A stretch of 64,000 nucleotides of DNA, taken from the NCBI GenBank assembly GCA_020635015.1, contig JACKAP010000004.1, forward strand, positions 124,001-188,000. Direction: 5' to 3'. The translations under genes were made by a program, and so were the position numbers. The stretch is from Calditrichia bacterium (GTDB taxonomy: Bacteria > Calditrichota > Calditrichia > RBG-13-44-9 > J075). Below, piece by piece: positions 25,357-33,694 of this stretch. Below the pieces are notes generated by a model. That model was not told where the DNA came from, ran no database searches, and was given only the letters and a program-made list of their open reading frames with translations. The stretch's first letter is position 1, and every line of letters starts with the position of its first letter.

Positions 25357-25604
25357 TTGGATGCTCCCCATAATTGTTCGAATAAATTGGTGACATAGCG
25401 CTGCAGAAACAGCGGGATAATCTCGCTTTCGCATTGCCGTTCAAAATCACGGCAGGCGTCTTCCAGGATCAGCACCGCTTCCCGGCGACTGCCGGCTTGG
25501 CGTATCCGTTCCTCAATGCCGCTGCAATATTTCCCGATCAGGGCCTCATCAAGCGGCGAGCGGGCCGCACCATAGCGTTCGCCAAATAAAGTTTCTTCTT
25601 CCAT
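25353..25604 (-). CDS. Small helical protein of unknown function
   Basis: 83 residues, not recognised. Highly charged and helical (EERIRQAGSRREAVLILEDA, then FERQCESEIIPLFLQRYV). No signal peptide, membrane helix or metal motif except two isolated cysteines. The four-base overlap with the DUF1858 gene makes a common transcript and a related role likely. The length and pattern fit a small adaptor or partner protein. Confidence 0.7.
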   Translation of the reverse strand: MEEETLFGERYGAARSPLDEALIGKYCSGIEERIRQAGSRREAVLILEDACRDFERQCESEIIPLFLQRYVTNLFEQLWGASK

Positions 25605-25687
25605 CGCGACACCTTTTGGTTATCGACTATTAACGAATGTTAGATGTCTCACCATGGAAAAAGTGTCAAAATGCCAAAGCTGCTTTT

Positions 25688-25772
25688 TGCCACAGAGACA
25701 CAGAGTTCACAGAGAACTGACATCTGACATCTAACATCTAACAAACTCTGTGTTCTCTGTGCCTCTGTGGCT
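25688..25772. repeat. Inverted repeat CACAGAGACACAGAG with inner heptamers
   Basis: The left arm GCCACAGAGACACAGAG and right arm CTCTGTGCCTCTGTGGC pair across about 85 bp. Between them lie tandem GACATCT, GACATCT, AACATCT heptamers. A near-identical outer repeat frames the gap at 49968-50176. Confidence 0.8.
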
Positions 25773-25778
25773 TTGTAT

Positions 25779-28700
25779 TTAGCGCAGCAGAATCATCTTC
25801 CGGGTCTGCACCGTCGCCGCGCTGTTGTTGCCGTTTGCGCTCAGACGGTAGAAATACACCCCGGAACCAACCGGGCTGCCGTGCCGGTCGCGCCCATCCC
25901 AGCGCACCCGGTACTCCCCGGCGCCCTGGCGGGCATCGATCAATGTGGCAATCTTTTGTCCCAGCAGATTATAGACCTCAAGCTTTACATCACTGACAAC
26001 TGACAACTGATAACTAATCACTGTCTCCGGGTTAAACGGGTTGGGATAATTCTGCGCCAGGTGCATCTGCTGCGGCAGGATGGCCGTTTCGTCAATTCCC
26101 AGTGCGCTTCCCGGGAAGAAATATTCCAGGGACAGATCCAGGTGCGCCCGCCAACTGCCCCAGCTATGGCCCTCGTGCCACTGGTACCAGGTCATCTCGT
26201 AGCTCAGCGCCGGCAGGATGTCCTTGAGCTGCTGCCCGTCAAGCAGGATGCTGGCTTCATAGGTGCCCCAGTCCATGTAGATCTTCAGGTCCTTCACCGG
26301 ACCTCCAACCATATTATTGATCACCTCGCCGTCCTTCGGCCAGTAGGCCGGGGAGTAGAGGCCGAGCAGGCCGAAGGCTTCCGGATGACCGTAGCAGATC
26401 TCGGTGGTGATCAGCCCGCCGAACGAAAGCCCGGCCATCAGGCGTTGATCCGGCGCGTGCCGGGTGCGGTAGGCCCCGTCGACGTAGGGCATCAACTCCT
26501 GCAGGATGAAAGAAGTGTAAGGAACGGTCTGGGTGAAGGCATATTCGTTGTCGCGGTTCACCGGGGGCACGAAGACTGCAATCAGCGGCTGGATGCGCTG
26601 TTCGGCGATCAGGTAGTCGAGCACATTCTTCGCCGAGCCGAGGGTGAGATATTCGCCCCCATCATGGAATAACGCCACCGGAAAGCTGTCACTGCCGGCG
26701 GGATCGTAACTGGGAGGCAGGTAGATGCGCACGGTGCGGTTGTTGTTCAGGAAATTGCTGTGAAAAAGGGTATCCTCGATGCTGCCGTGGGGAATGGCAG
26801 GATAATTGAGAATCTCCGGTGGATCGATATAGCCGGGCATCGCCAGCTCGGAATTGGGGCCGAAGCCGCCCGACACCTGACGGGGATTGAGCGGATCGAG
26901 GATCCAGGTGCTGCCGTTGAGCACAAATTTATAATCCAGCCGGGCGTCGGCCTCGTAGGCGTCTTCCCAGTACCACAGGTCGGTATCGGCCAGCCGGGAG
27001 AAGGCGTAGCCCTGGGTAGTCCAGCCGTTCATGTCGCCGGCAAGATTTATGCTGGAGGGGGTGCCGCGGTAGAGGAAATAAGCCACGTTGCCTTCTTCGA
27101 TGAACGGGAAGGCCGGCACTGCGTTCATGAAACTGTCGACCACCGCCGGGCGCTGCGGTGATGGCAGTCCGTTGACCCGTTCCACGAAGGCGCGGAACTG
27201 CGGGCCGAAGAGGGTGCTGACCTGCAAGGGCATGCTCGGATGTCCTCCATACGCGCCCATGTCGTTGCGCAGGCCGCCCAGCGCCGGCCAGAGCGGCAGA
27301 CCGGGATTGAGCGGATCGGGAGTATCGTTATAGACCGGATTGGGATTGCCGGCATCGACCACCGGGGAAAGCTGGGTATGGAGGTAGTAGTAGACGGAGT
27401 CGGTGAAGATCGGGTCGACCGCCCGGTTGCCCAGCCCGCTGTAGCCGCCCTGCACATCGCTATATTGCACCAGGGCCGCGCCGGCGATCTGGCTGTCTGC
27501 CGGGGCGCTATTGTCCCAGATCAGGTTGTTCATCAGCAGCGGGGCTCCGTAGGGGATGTGCAGACCGCCCCCGGCGATATCAGCACTGTTGTCGGCGATG
27601 GTATTGTTGAGCAGGGGCGGATCCTGCAGCGGGGTTTGCGGTGCTGCCGGCGAGAGACGTTCTGCCAGCTCATCCAGCCGGTGCAGTTCGATCAGCGCCC
27701 GTTTAAGTTCCCGCCAGGCACTGCTCCCGGCCGCCGGCGCCGCAAAGGGGAAGCGGTTCAGCCAGATGCCCCCGCCGTAGTCGGCTTTGTTGCGGGCGAT
27801 CAGGTTGCGTATGATCACCGGGCTGGAGAACCAGGTGGCGATGCCCCCGCCGTAGGCGGTCTGGTTATGGCGAATATGATTGTGCTGGATGCGCAGCCCG
27901 AAGGTGATCAGCGAAGTTAACCCTCCGCCGCGCTGCTCCGGTCCCACTGCCTGGTTGTAGAGGATGGTATTGTCTTCCACCAGGCTTAGCCCATCCGACA
28001 TGGCGAAGCCCAGCCCCGCGCCCCAGCCGAACAGGCCGGCCTCAGCGCGGTTGTTGTGAATGATGTTGCCGCGGACCGTTACTTCCGGCACCACGAAATA
28101 GGCCAGGGCGCTGCCGGCGGTACCGGCGAAGGACTGGTTGTGAGCGACCAGGTTGCCGCTGAAGCGCACCGCGCCCCAATCACCGAAAAAGTTGTTCGCC
28201 AGCAGGGCGCCGCCGGAAACGTCGCCCTGGGAGGTGGCGGTATTGTGGAGGATCTTATTATCCGCCAGCCGGGCGCGGATTCCGATCATCAGCCCGCCGC
28301 CGGTGGTGATGATGCCGGCATTGAGGGTGTTGTTGCGGATCTCGCTGTTGGTTACGACCAGATGGAAGAAATCGGTGAACGCCGAGGCAAAAATCCCTCC
28401 ACCGCTGGCATGGCCCACTCCGCTAATCTGGTTGCCGCTGATCCGGCAATGGGTGATCTTGGCCCCGCTGTTGAAGCAATAGATGCCCCCGCCGGCCCGG
28501 TCATCGCCGGTGAAGACCGGGGGAATGACGGTGCCGCGGCCTCCGCTGACGCTGAGGCCGCTCAGGATGCTGGTGGTGTCTTCCCCGGAGATGAAGTAGA
28601 CCACCGATCCGCTGTCCGGATGGGCGGCGGCGCTGCCGGTGATGCTGGTGGCGGCGATGTGGCTGGTGTCGCCGTCAAGAATGAAGTGGCTGGCGACAGT

Positions 28701-28889
28701 GATCGCCTTGCCGCGGAAGTTGATCTGCTCCGGATAAGTGCCGTCGGCCACCAGCACGGTGTCGCCGGCTGCAGCGGCATCGATCCCGGCCTGGATGGTG
28801 GGCTGATCTCCCGGCACCGCGATGATGTCGGCCAGGGCGGTAACGTTCAGGAGCGCCGTCAAGAAAATGATGGTCACAAAAAGTTTCAT
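25779..28889 (-). CDS. Secreted beta-helix / alpha-beta hydrolase (Fes-type esterase) with T9SS sorting tail
   Basis: 1036 residues. Signal peptide 1-20. Residues about 25-560: right-handed parallel beta-helix with DUF1565-like start (PGDQPTIQAGIDAAAAGDTV) and repeated N-x-I/N-N-x coils. Residues about 610-700: Ig/CBM48-like E-set domain (INLAGDMNGWTTQGYAFSRL), as found before enterochelin-type esterases. Residues about 735-935: alpha/beta hydrolase with nucleophile S822 in AGLSFGG and a histidine in WHEGHSWGSWR. Residues about 950-1036: T9SS type A tail (NYPNPFNPET, then a C-terminal KMILLR). Likely a surface or secreted carbohydrate esterase acting on polysaccharide-linked esters; the substrate is inferred only. 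The sorting tail contains an in-frame heptamer repeat. Confidence 0.88.
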   Translation of the reverse strand: MKLFVTIIFLTALLNVTALADIIAVPGDQPTIQAGIDAAAAGDTVLVADGTYPEQINFRGKAITVASHFILDGDTSHIAATSITGSAAAHPDSGSVVYFISGEDTTSILSGLSVSGGRGTVIPPVFTGDDRAGGGIYCFNSGAKITHCRISGNQISGVGHASGGGIFASAFTDFFHLVVTNSEIRNNTLNAGIITTGGGLMIGIRARLADNKILHNTATSQGDVSGGALLANNFFGDWGAVRFSGNLVAHNQSFAGTAGSALAYFVVPEVTVRGNIIHNNRAEAGLFGWGAGLGFAMSDGLSLVEDNTILYNQAVGPEQRGGGLTSLITFGLRIQHNHIRHNQTAYGGGIATWFSSPVIIRNLIARNKADYGGGIWLNRFPFAAPAAGSSAWRELKRALIELHRLDELAERLSPAAPQTPLQDPPLLNNTIADNSADIAGGGLHIPYGAPLLMNNLIWDNSAPADSQIAGAALVQYSDVQGGYSGLGNRAVDPIFTDSVYYYLHTQLSPVVDAGNPNPVYNDTPDPLNPGLPLWPALGGLRNDMGAYGGHPSMPLQVSTLFGPQFRAFVERVNGLPSPQRPAVVDSFMNAVPAFPFIEEGNVAYFLYRGTPSSINLAGDMNGWTTQGYAFSRLADTDLWYWEDAYEADARLDYKFVLNGSTWILDPLNPRQVSGGFGPNSELAMPGYIDPPEILNYPAIPHGSIEDTLFHSNFLNNNRTVRIYLPPSYDPAGSDSFPVALFHDGGEYLTLGSAKNVLDYLIAEQRIQPLIAVFVPPVNRDNEYAFTQTVPYTSFILQELMPYVDGAYRTRHAPDQRLMAGLSFGGLITTEICYGHPEAFGLLGLYSPAYWPKDGEVINNMVGGPVKDLKIYMDWGTYEASILLDGQQLKDILPALSYEMTWYQWHEGHSWGSWRAHLDLSLEYFFPGSALGIDETAILPQQMHLAQNYPNPFNPETVISYQLSVVSDVKLEVYNLLGQKIATLIDARQGAGEYRVRWDGRDRHGSPVGSGVYFYRLSANGNNSAATVQTRKMILLR

Positions 28890-29308
28890 GGGTTACCTCG
28901 GGTTAACTTGTTGAAGGATAAAGGGTAAAGGATAAAGGATAAAGAATAAATAATGGTAAATGCGCAATGGTGAATGCTCAATGCTCAATGGGGGAGGAGT
29001 GGGGGCGATGACGGATGATTGCCGGGTTGAATGATGATGCATCGGTGCCTCCCTTGCGGATGAAATGGCGTTTTACCATTCTCTTTTCTACGTAAATTTA
29101 GCGCCGGGGGTGGCAGGGAAAAATAGATTTCTTAATTGGGAATGATAGTATAAAACCTAGTACCTCATTTTTAAAATACAATCCACGGATTACACGGATT
29201 TTCACTGAAAACATTAAAAAGAATCCGTGTTAATCCGTGAAATCCGTGGAAAAAAAACAGAACGGCATGAATTCTCAGTGTTATCTCTTGATCGCGACAC
29301 CATACAAA
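28890..29308. other. Gene-free stretch with heptamer and palindromic repeats
   Basis: 28912-28950 holds AAGGATA/AAGGGTA heptamers; 28955-28990 holds AATGGTG, AATGCTC, AATGCTC, AATGGGG heptamers; 29181-29249 is an imperfect palindrome built from ATCCACGGATTACACGG and its complement. No coding region is supported. It probably carries the promoter of the minus-strand beta-helix esterase, but no convincing box is seen. Confidence 0.65.
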
Positions 29309-30430
29309 TTAAAATAGCTTTGCATGGATCAATATATTCCGCGGGGTGAGGGGTTTTTCGCAGAAGGCGCCGAGGGTGACGCGGTAGCCGGCCTCTTCCA
29401 GGCCGAGAGCGCGGTCGAGCACCAGCCACAGCTCCAGGGGGCGGCGGAAGAGGTGGCGCACGATCTCGATGCGGGCCACTTCCAGGCGCCGCTTAGCGCC
29501 GCGGGATTCGTAAAATTGGAAATCGATATTTTCGGGAAGGGGCAAACCCTGCTGCTGCGCGGCCCAGCGGCAGAAATCGGGAAAGCCGTTCTGCAGCAGA
29601 CTCTTGCTCATCGAGGGGATGGTGAGGTATGCATCGCGGCCGCGCAGTTCGCGCTGCAGCAGGTCGAAGCCCAGCCGCCAGATCATCTCCTGCTCGCGCA
29701 TCCGCCGGATGCGCCGCCCGCCGGTGACGGTTTCCTGCTGGGAGAGCTGCAGGTCGAAGCGGGTCAGCGCAAGTTGGGAGGCTTTTCCCGGTGCGGAATA
29801 GGGCCGGTAGATCTCATCAACCGTCAGGTGGTAGCAGCAGGGGGAGATGCTCAGCGCCCGGCTGTGCCGGCGGGGGGCGAGCTCGATCAGCCGGCGGTGC
29901 AGGTCGCCGCAGGCATGGAGCGCCACCGCGTGGTGTTCCGGCTTCAGCACCTCCTCGACTTCACCTGACAAGACATCCAGGTTGTGAAATTGCAGCGGCG
30001 TGCCGCTGCGCGCTGCGAGTTCGGCGCCGGTTCGGCAAAGATTACTTTCCCGTTCAATGCTCTCCACCGCCGCGCCGTGCCCCTGGGCCAGCACCCGCCC
30101 GAGATGCCCCTTGCCGGCGCACCACTCCAGCAGCGGCCCGCCGGCATAAGGCAGACTTTCTGCAAAAGCGAGGATCTGCTCCCACTTGCGCCCCGGCACC
30201 CGGAAGTCGCTACGCGGATCGACCGTCAGCGGCCGGCGGGGAAAAAGCGGCAGCGCCACCAGTTCCGCCAACTGCGGGGCGTCGGGGATAAACGGGGTTA
30301 ACGCCTCGCTCAGCGCGTCGGAATTCTCCTCCAGCGCATCAATCTGCTGCCGGGAAAGCCCGCTCAGCCACCTCCGCAGCACCGGGGCCTCGTCAGCCCA
30401 GGGTAATTCCAGATAATCAAACGGCCGCAA
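29309..30430 (-). CDS. SAM-dependent methyltransferase, Methyltransf_32 (METTL25/GSTCD-like) type
   Basis: 373 residues from the first conventional start (TTG at 30430). SAM motif I is LLEWCAGKGHLGRVLA (about 99-114); the family hallmark VALHACGDLHRR (about 170-181) and SPCCYH (about 194-199) are present. The target (tRNA, other RNA or small molecule) is unknown. The frame stays open and protein-like for about 50 codons upstream of the TTG, including a Trp-rich segment ending WFWQLRPF that resembles the family N-terminus, yet offers no ATG, GTG or TTG. The true start may be a rare codon, or the 5' end may have been lost to the palindromic repeat at 30558. The tRNA-Trp gene follows upstream on the same strand. 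Confidence 0.85.
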   Translation of the reverse strand: MRPFDYLELPWADEAPVLRRWLSGLSRQQIDALEENSDALSEALTPFIPDAPQLAELVALPLFPRRPLTVDPRSDFRVPGRKWEQILAFAESLPYAGGPLLEWCAGKGHLGRVLAQGHGAAVESIERESNLCRTGAELAARSGTPLQFHNLDVLSGEVEEVLKPEHHAVALHACGDLHRRLIELAPRRHSRALSISPCCYHLTVDEIYRPYSAPGKASQLALTRFDLQLSQQETVTGGRRIRRMREQEMIWRLGFDLLQRELRGRDAYLTIPSMSKSLLQNGFPDFCRWAAQQQGLPLPENIDFQFYESRGAKRRLEVARIEIVRHLFRRPLELWLVLDRALGLEEAGYRVTLGAFCEKPLTPRNILIHAKLF

Positions 30431-30557
30431 CTGCCAAAACCACCGCCAGCGGTACAGCAGGGCGTCCAGCGTATAGAATCGGGATAATATGGAGGGTTTA
30501 TCTAACAGGTTGATATGCTTCCCTAAAACAATAATGATATCAAATGTGCATTGATAG

Positions 30558-30632
30558 CCCCAGCGGCACAGAGATCACAATGCTCTTGGAAGCTAACTAT
30601 TCGCAAATCACTGTGATCTCTGTGCCGTTGGG
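30558..30632. repeat. Palindromic repeat GGCACAGAGATCACA
   Basis: 22-bp arms (CCCCAGCGGCACAGAGATCACA and its near-perfect complement) around a 31-bp centre, between tRNA-Trp and the methyltransferase gene. Related to the CACAGAG palindromes at 25688 and 49968. Confidence 0.8.
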
Positions 30633-30646
30633 GCCAGAATATTTGC

Positions 30647-30718
30647 AGGGGCACCAGGATTCGAACCCGGACTTTCGGTTTTGGAGACCGGCGTGCTAAC
30701 CGTTAACACCATGCCCCT
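30647..30718 (-). tRNA. trnW: tRNA-Trp (CCA anticodon)
   Basis: 72 nt on the minus strand. Acceptor AGGGGCA pairs with TGCCCCT, the D arm is GTGT...GCAC, the anticodon loop CTCCAAA gives CCA, and the T arm is CCGGG-TTCGAAT-CCTGG. The 3' CCA is not encoded. It closely resembles other bacterial tRNA-Trp genes, including the CGGTCTCCAAAACCG anticodon arm. No tRNA genes are adjacent. Confidence 0.95.
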
Positions 30719-30860
30719 GGGTGGGGTGCTGCTGTGTAGTCTTTCGCATAAATATAAGCAGCGGCCGCATCAAATGAAAGCGGCAAGCGGAAAAACCTAT
30801 GGAAATGGGTTGGTAAATATTGTATGTTCCACAACTATCTGTTACACGATGTACAGGTTT

Positions 30861-30975
30861 CGTCATTGCGAGCCGCGTCTTTTGCGGCGCGGCAATCTTC
30901 TGAGAATCGCTTCCAACGTTACTGCAGATGCGTGTACCATGCAGGAGATTGCTTCAGCAAAAAACGCCTCGCAAT
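30861..30975. repeat. MITE-like element, CATTGCGAG ends (copy 2)
   Basis: Begins CGTCATTGCGAGCCGCG and ends CGCCTCGCAAT. The GTCTTTTGCGGCGCGGCAAT block on the left is the complement of the right-hand block of copies 1, 3 and 4, so this copy is inverted. It fills part of the 281-bp gap between tRNA-Trp and the DUF2442 gene. Confidence 0.75.
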
Positions 30976-30999
30976 AGCAGCTCAAAATCTGGAGTAGGC

Positions 31000-31269
31000 A
31001 TGTTTTTACATATAACCAATGCCCGGTATCAATCAAATTATAAAATTTGGCTACAGTTTAATAATGGTACGGAAGGTATTGTTGATTTGCAGGATGAATG
31101 TTCTGGAGAAATATTCGAGCCATTACAAGATATGAATTTTTTCAAGAGCTTCATTCTGGATAAGGAACTGGGCACGATTCGCTGGCCAAACGGTGCCGAT
31201 TTTGCGCCGGAATTTCTCAAAGATCTGCTACTGAACGCCGACCAGCAGGTTCAGTCTGAATCGGTGTAA
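31000..31269 (+). CDS. DUF2442 domain protein
   Basis: 89 residues from ATG at 31000 with GGAG nine bases upstream. A single DUF2442 domain: YKIWLQFNNGTEGIVDLQDE, then a central FEPLQDMNFFKSF and LGTIRWPNGADFAPEFL. DUF2442 proteins are usually the partner (putative antitoxin) of a DUF4160 toxin; no DUF4160 gene is next to it, so it is an orphan here. More AT-rich than the core genes around it, which fits an accessory gene. Likely a small cytosolic or DNA-binding protein. Confidence 0.82.
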   Translation: MFLHITNARYQSNYKIWLQFNNGTEGIVDLQDECSGEIFEPLQDMNFFKSFILDKELGTIRWPNGADFAPEFLKDLLLNADQQVQSESV

Positions 31270-31906
31270 AAATTATATTTACGCTAATCAGGAGTTGAGC
31301 AAATAAAACGTTCGGGAAACGTAGAAAAGTACTTACATCCCCCTTTCTCCCCCTTCGAAGCTCATGATGCCCCACATTTTCCGAACTAGCCCCGTCAGGG
31401 GCGTCCCAAGTCAACACCGGCCGCCAGGCCGGTGGAACAACCCCCACCCACTTATCTGAGCCCCGGCAGGGGCGGTCCCAAACCCTCTCCGCATCAAGGG
31501 TCTGATCCCAGTACTGATATCAAGCACGTGCCACTCTGCAAAGACGTTCCCGAATATAAATCCCATCAAGCCTTGGGACCGCCCCTGACGGGGCTCAAAA
31601 ATCTTTAAAATGACCGTCAGCACCGGGCGCAGCCCGGTGCTGACGTGGGACGCCCTGCGGGCTATTTTTACTGACCGTCAATGCTGCTGTTGTAACGGCA
31701 AAAATCAGAAGCATACGTGTTGTCATCCACCAGCTTAAAAAACATTGGTTTGCCTTGCGGCTGCCGTCGGTTTGAAAAAATTGATTGGGATTTGATTTTT
31801 TTTGCGATAATTTAAACCGGGTTCAACATCGCGATCAATAATCGACTTTATCATATATTTATCATGGCATAAGCCCAGCGTAAATCCCAACATCGAGGAG
31901 TGACAT
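31270..31906. other. 637-bp gene-free stretch of GC hairpins
   Basis: Holds a set of short GC hairpins with GNNA or GNA loops: GCCCC-GTCA-GGGGC near 31388, ACCGGCC-GCCA-GGCCGGT near 31418, GCCCC-GGCA-GGGGC near 31459, and a GCCCC-TGAC-GGGGC near 31581. Such repeats appear dispersed rather than coding. The AT-rich end (31790-31895) likely carries the promoter of the next gene. No ORF is supported. Confidence 0.6.
31616..31644. repeat. Perfect 13-bp hairpin with GCA triloop
   Basis: GTCAGCACCGGGC (31616-31628) pairs perfectly with the complement at 31632-31644 around a GCA loop. Same loop class as the AAAYATC hairpin arrays. Confidence 0.85.
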
Positions 31907-32815
31907 ATGCGCCTTTTTTCCATGATGCTGATTGTTTCTGTGCTGACCGCCGGATTATGGGCCCAGGGTGAGATCATCACCGGCGAGTACCGTTATATTT
32001 ACGGCGACAACGAAACCATCGTCGAGGCCCGGGAGCGGGCCCGCAACCTGGCGCTGATCAATGCTCTGCAATCCTACCACGTCTACATCCAGTCGGTCAC
32101 CACGGTGAAGAATTTCCAGCTGTCGGAGGATTTCATCCAGGAGATCTACGCCGGGCATCTGCGGGAGGTGCAGATTCTCGAGCAAACCGAGCGAGGGCGG
32201 GAGATCTATATCAAAGTTCAATGCCGGGTGGATCCTGGCGATATTGAGCGCATCATCCAGCGGGAAATCGAAAGACGCCGGCCGCCTGTGCTTGATCCGG
32301 TGCATCCACCGGTAGATCCGCGGATGCCCTTCCTGCGCTCGGAGTGCCGCACCCTGAGCAGCGTGGATGCCGAGTTGATCATTCAGAACAAGGGATTTTA
32401 TAATCCCGGCTGGAATCCGAACGGAAAGGGAATCCAAAACGATTTTGAGCTGCGCCGCCTGGTGGTAATCGACCGCGCCACCGGACTGATGTGGCAGCAG
32501 AGCGGCACCAAAGATAAAGTGACCTACGAAGACGCCAAAGCCTATGTCGCCGCCTTGAACCGCAACCAGTTTGCCGGCTACAGCGACTGGCGGTTGCCGA
32601 CCCTGGAAGAGGCCTACAGCCTGGTGGAGCCTCAGAAATCATCCAATGAGTTGTATGTTGATCCGGTCTTTGATGCGACGCAGCGATGGATCTGGACCTG
32701 TGACCAGCCAAGCGCCTCCGCCGCCTGGCTCGTCAATTTCCTCTACGGCCTCTGCGACGACCTCGGCTTCTACGGCTATGTGCGCGCAGTTCGTTCCGGA
32801 CAATCAGCTCGATGA
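31907..32815 (+). CDS. Secreted DUF1566 (Lcl C-terminal) domain protein
   Basis: 302 residues. Signal peptide 1-19 (ending GLWAQ). Residues about 20-120 form an alpha-beta domain of the LPP20/SHS2-like type (GEYRYIYGDNETIVEARERA). Residues about 185-298 are a DUF1566 domain: DRATGLMWQQSGTKDKVTYE, AGYSDWRLPTLEEAYSLV, then WTCDQPSASAAWLVNFLYG. DUF1566 occurs in secreted proteins and some phage variable receptors (C-type-lectin-like), so ligand binding is plausible but unproven. GAGGAGTG precedes the ATG. It stands alone, with long repeat-filled gaps on both sides. Confidence 0.82.
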   Translation: MRLFSMMLIVSVLTAGLWAQGEIITGEYRYIYGDNETIVEARERARNLALINALQSYHVYIQSVTTVKNFQLSEDFIQEIYAGHLREVQILEQTERGREIYIKVQCRVDPGDIERIIQREIERRRPPVLDPVHPPVDPRMPFLRSECRTLSSVDAELIIQNKGFYNPGWNPNGKGIQNDFELRRLVVIDRATGLMWQQSGTKDKVTYEDAKAYVAALNRNQFAGYSDWRLPTLEEAYSLVEPQKSSNELYVDPVFDATQRWIWTCDQPSASAAWLVNFLYGLCDDLGFYGYVRAVRSGQSAR

Positions 32816-33040
32816 TTTGATTATTTGAGTTATTTGATCATTTGTTTTTTGTTGATAATTTAGAATCAGGATGATGGTTTTGGCAGTTCGCCCGGGAAGG
32901 GCGGGGAGGTTACCCGCGTTAGCGGGTCGGAAAATTTTCCAATTTTGAGGTCTTTATTTTTTCACCGCAGAGAGCGCTGAGGGCGCAGAGGTATTTTATG
33001 GTTTGATGTTACGCGCTATGCTCCAGAATGTAATTCATGC

Positions 33041-33158
33041 TGTCATTGCGAGGCGTATTTTGCCGAAGCAATCTCCTGCGGGGTGCACCCACCTGCAATT
33101 AAGTTGGAAGCGATCATCGGGAGATTGCCGCGCCGCAAAAGACGCGGCTCGCAATGAC
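33041..33158. repeat. MITE-like element, TGTCATTGCGAG ends (copy 3)
   Basis: 118 bp, ends TGTCATTGCGAG and CTCGCAATGACG. The right block GGAGATTGCCGCGCCGCA is shared with copies 1 and 4. Confidence 0.8.
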
Positions 33159-33224
33159 GAGACCGGCTTACTGCGTAACATCTGTTATGGTTATAATCTT
33201 TTGGCGTAACTGGCTATACGGTTT

Positions 33225-33264
33225 CCTTTTGTAGCCGCACTATGCATAGTGCGGCTACAAAAGG
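33225..33264. repeat. Perfect 40-bp palindrome
   Basis: Two 20-base halves, CCTTTTGTAGCCGCACTATG and its exact complement, with no spacer. It can form a cruciform or serve as an intrinsic hairpin, but no T run follows. Confidence 0.9.
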
Positions 33265-33433
33265 AGCAAATCTCCAACCTGCAATTCTATCGCTCCATCT
33301 ACCCAATACATTTGATTTATATCATCGATCTTATCCGTCAGATCAAATACCGGCTCCGCAAACTTTTCAAACGCCATGCTAATTTGGTTCTCTCCGCGCC
33401 CTCGGCGCTCTCTGCGGTGAGACAAGTATCAGC

Positions 33434-33694
33434 TCATTCCAACACATCCCAATCCGCCACCTCCCGGGAAGGCACCTTCGCCAGCATCGCTCTGACCTTC
33501 CCCTTCAGATCCGCCAGCGATTTTTGCGCCAGGCGGTTCTCCAGATCCGAGATCATCTCCAGTTGGGTCAATTGTATCGTCAGCAGGTAATTGGTCAGTT
33601 GATTCAGCGAAACGCCCTGGTAGCGGGCCTCCCGCTCCAGACGGCGCTTCAGCTCTGCCGGCATTCTTAGGGTAACCACTTGCGATTTACTCAT
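33434..33694 (-). CDS. Ribbon-helix-helix (HicB/Arc-type) antitoxin
   Basis: 86 residues from ATG at 33694. N-terminal RHH fold: SQVVTLRMPAELKRRLEREA, then YQGVSLNQLTNYLLTIQL; the C-terminal 40 residues are charged and end EVADWDVLE, the likely toxin-binding tail. Expected to bind the PIN protein and the operon promoter as a dimer. Its ATG overlaps the PIN gene stop by one base (TAATG), with GGAGG upstream inside the toxin gene. Antitoxin second is the less common order for RHH/PIN pairs. Confidence 0.88.
   Translation of the reverse strand: MSKSQVVTLRMPAELKRRLEREARYQGVSLNQLTNYLLTIQLTQLEMISDLENRLAQKSLADLKGKVRAMLAKVPSREVADWDVLE

Larger units (their letters stand above)
32816..33433. other. 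618-bp gene-free stretch with three palindrome families
   Basis: From left: 9-bp repeats of TTATTTGA (32818-32845), a GC palindrome CCCGCGTTAGCGGG near 32914, an outer inverted pair CACCGCAGAGAGCGC (32961) and GCGCTCTCTGCGGTG (33405), a MITE at 33041-33158 and a perfect palindrome at 33225-33264. No ORF is supported. Confidence 0.65.

Noticed and set aside
31841..31862. TTTATCATATATTTATC as another copy of the AT-rich regulatory site
   Set aside because: It lacks the paired site at 23 bp and a sigma-54-like box; more likely ordinary promoter AT-richness.
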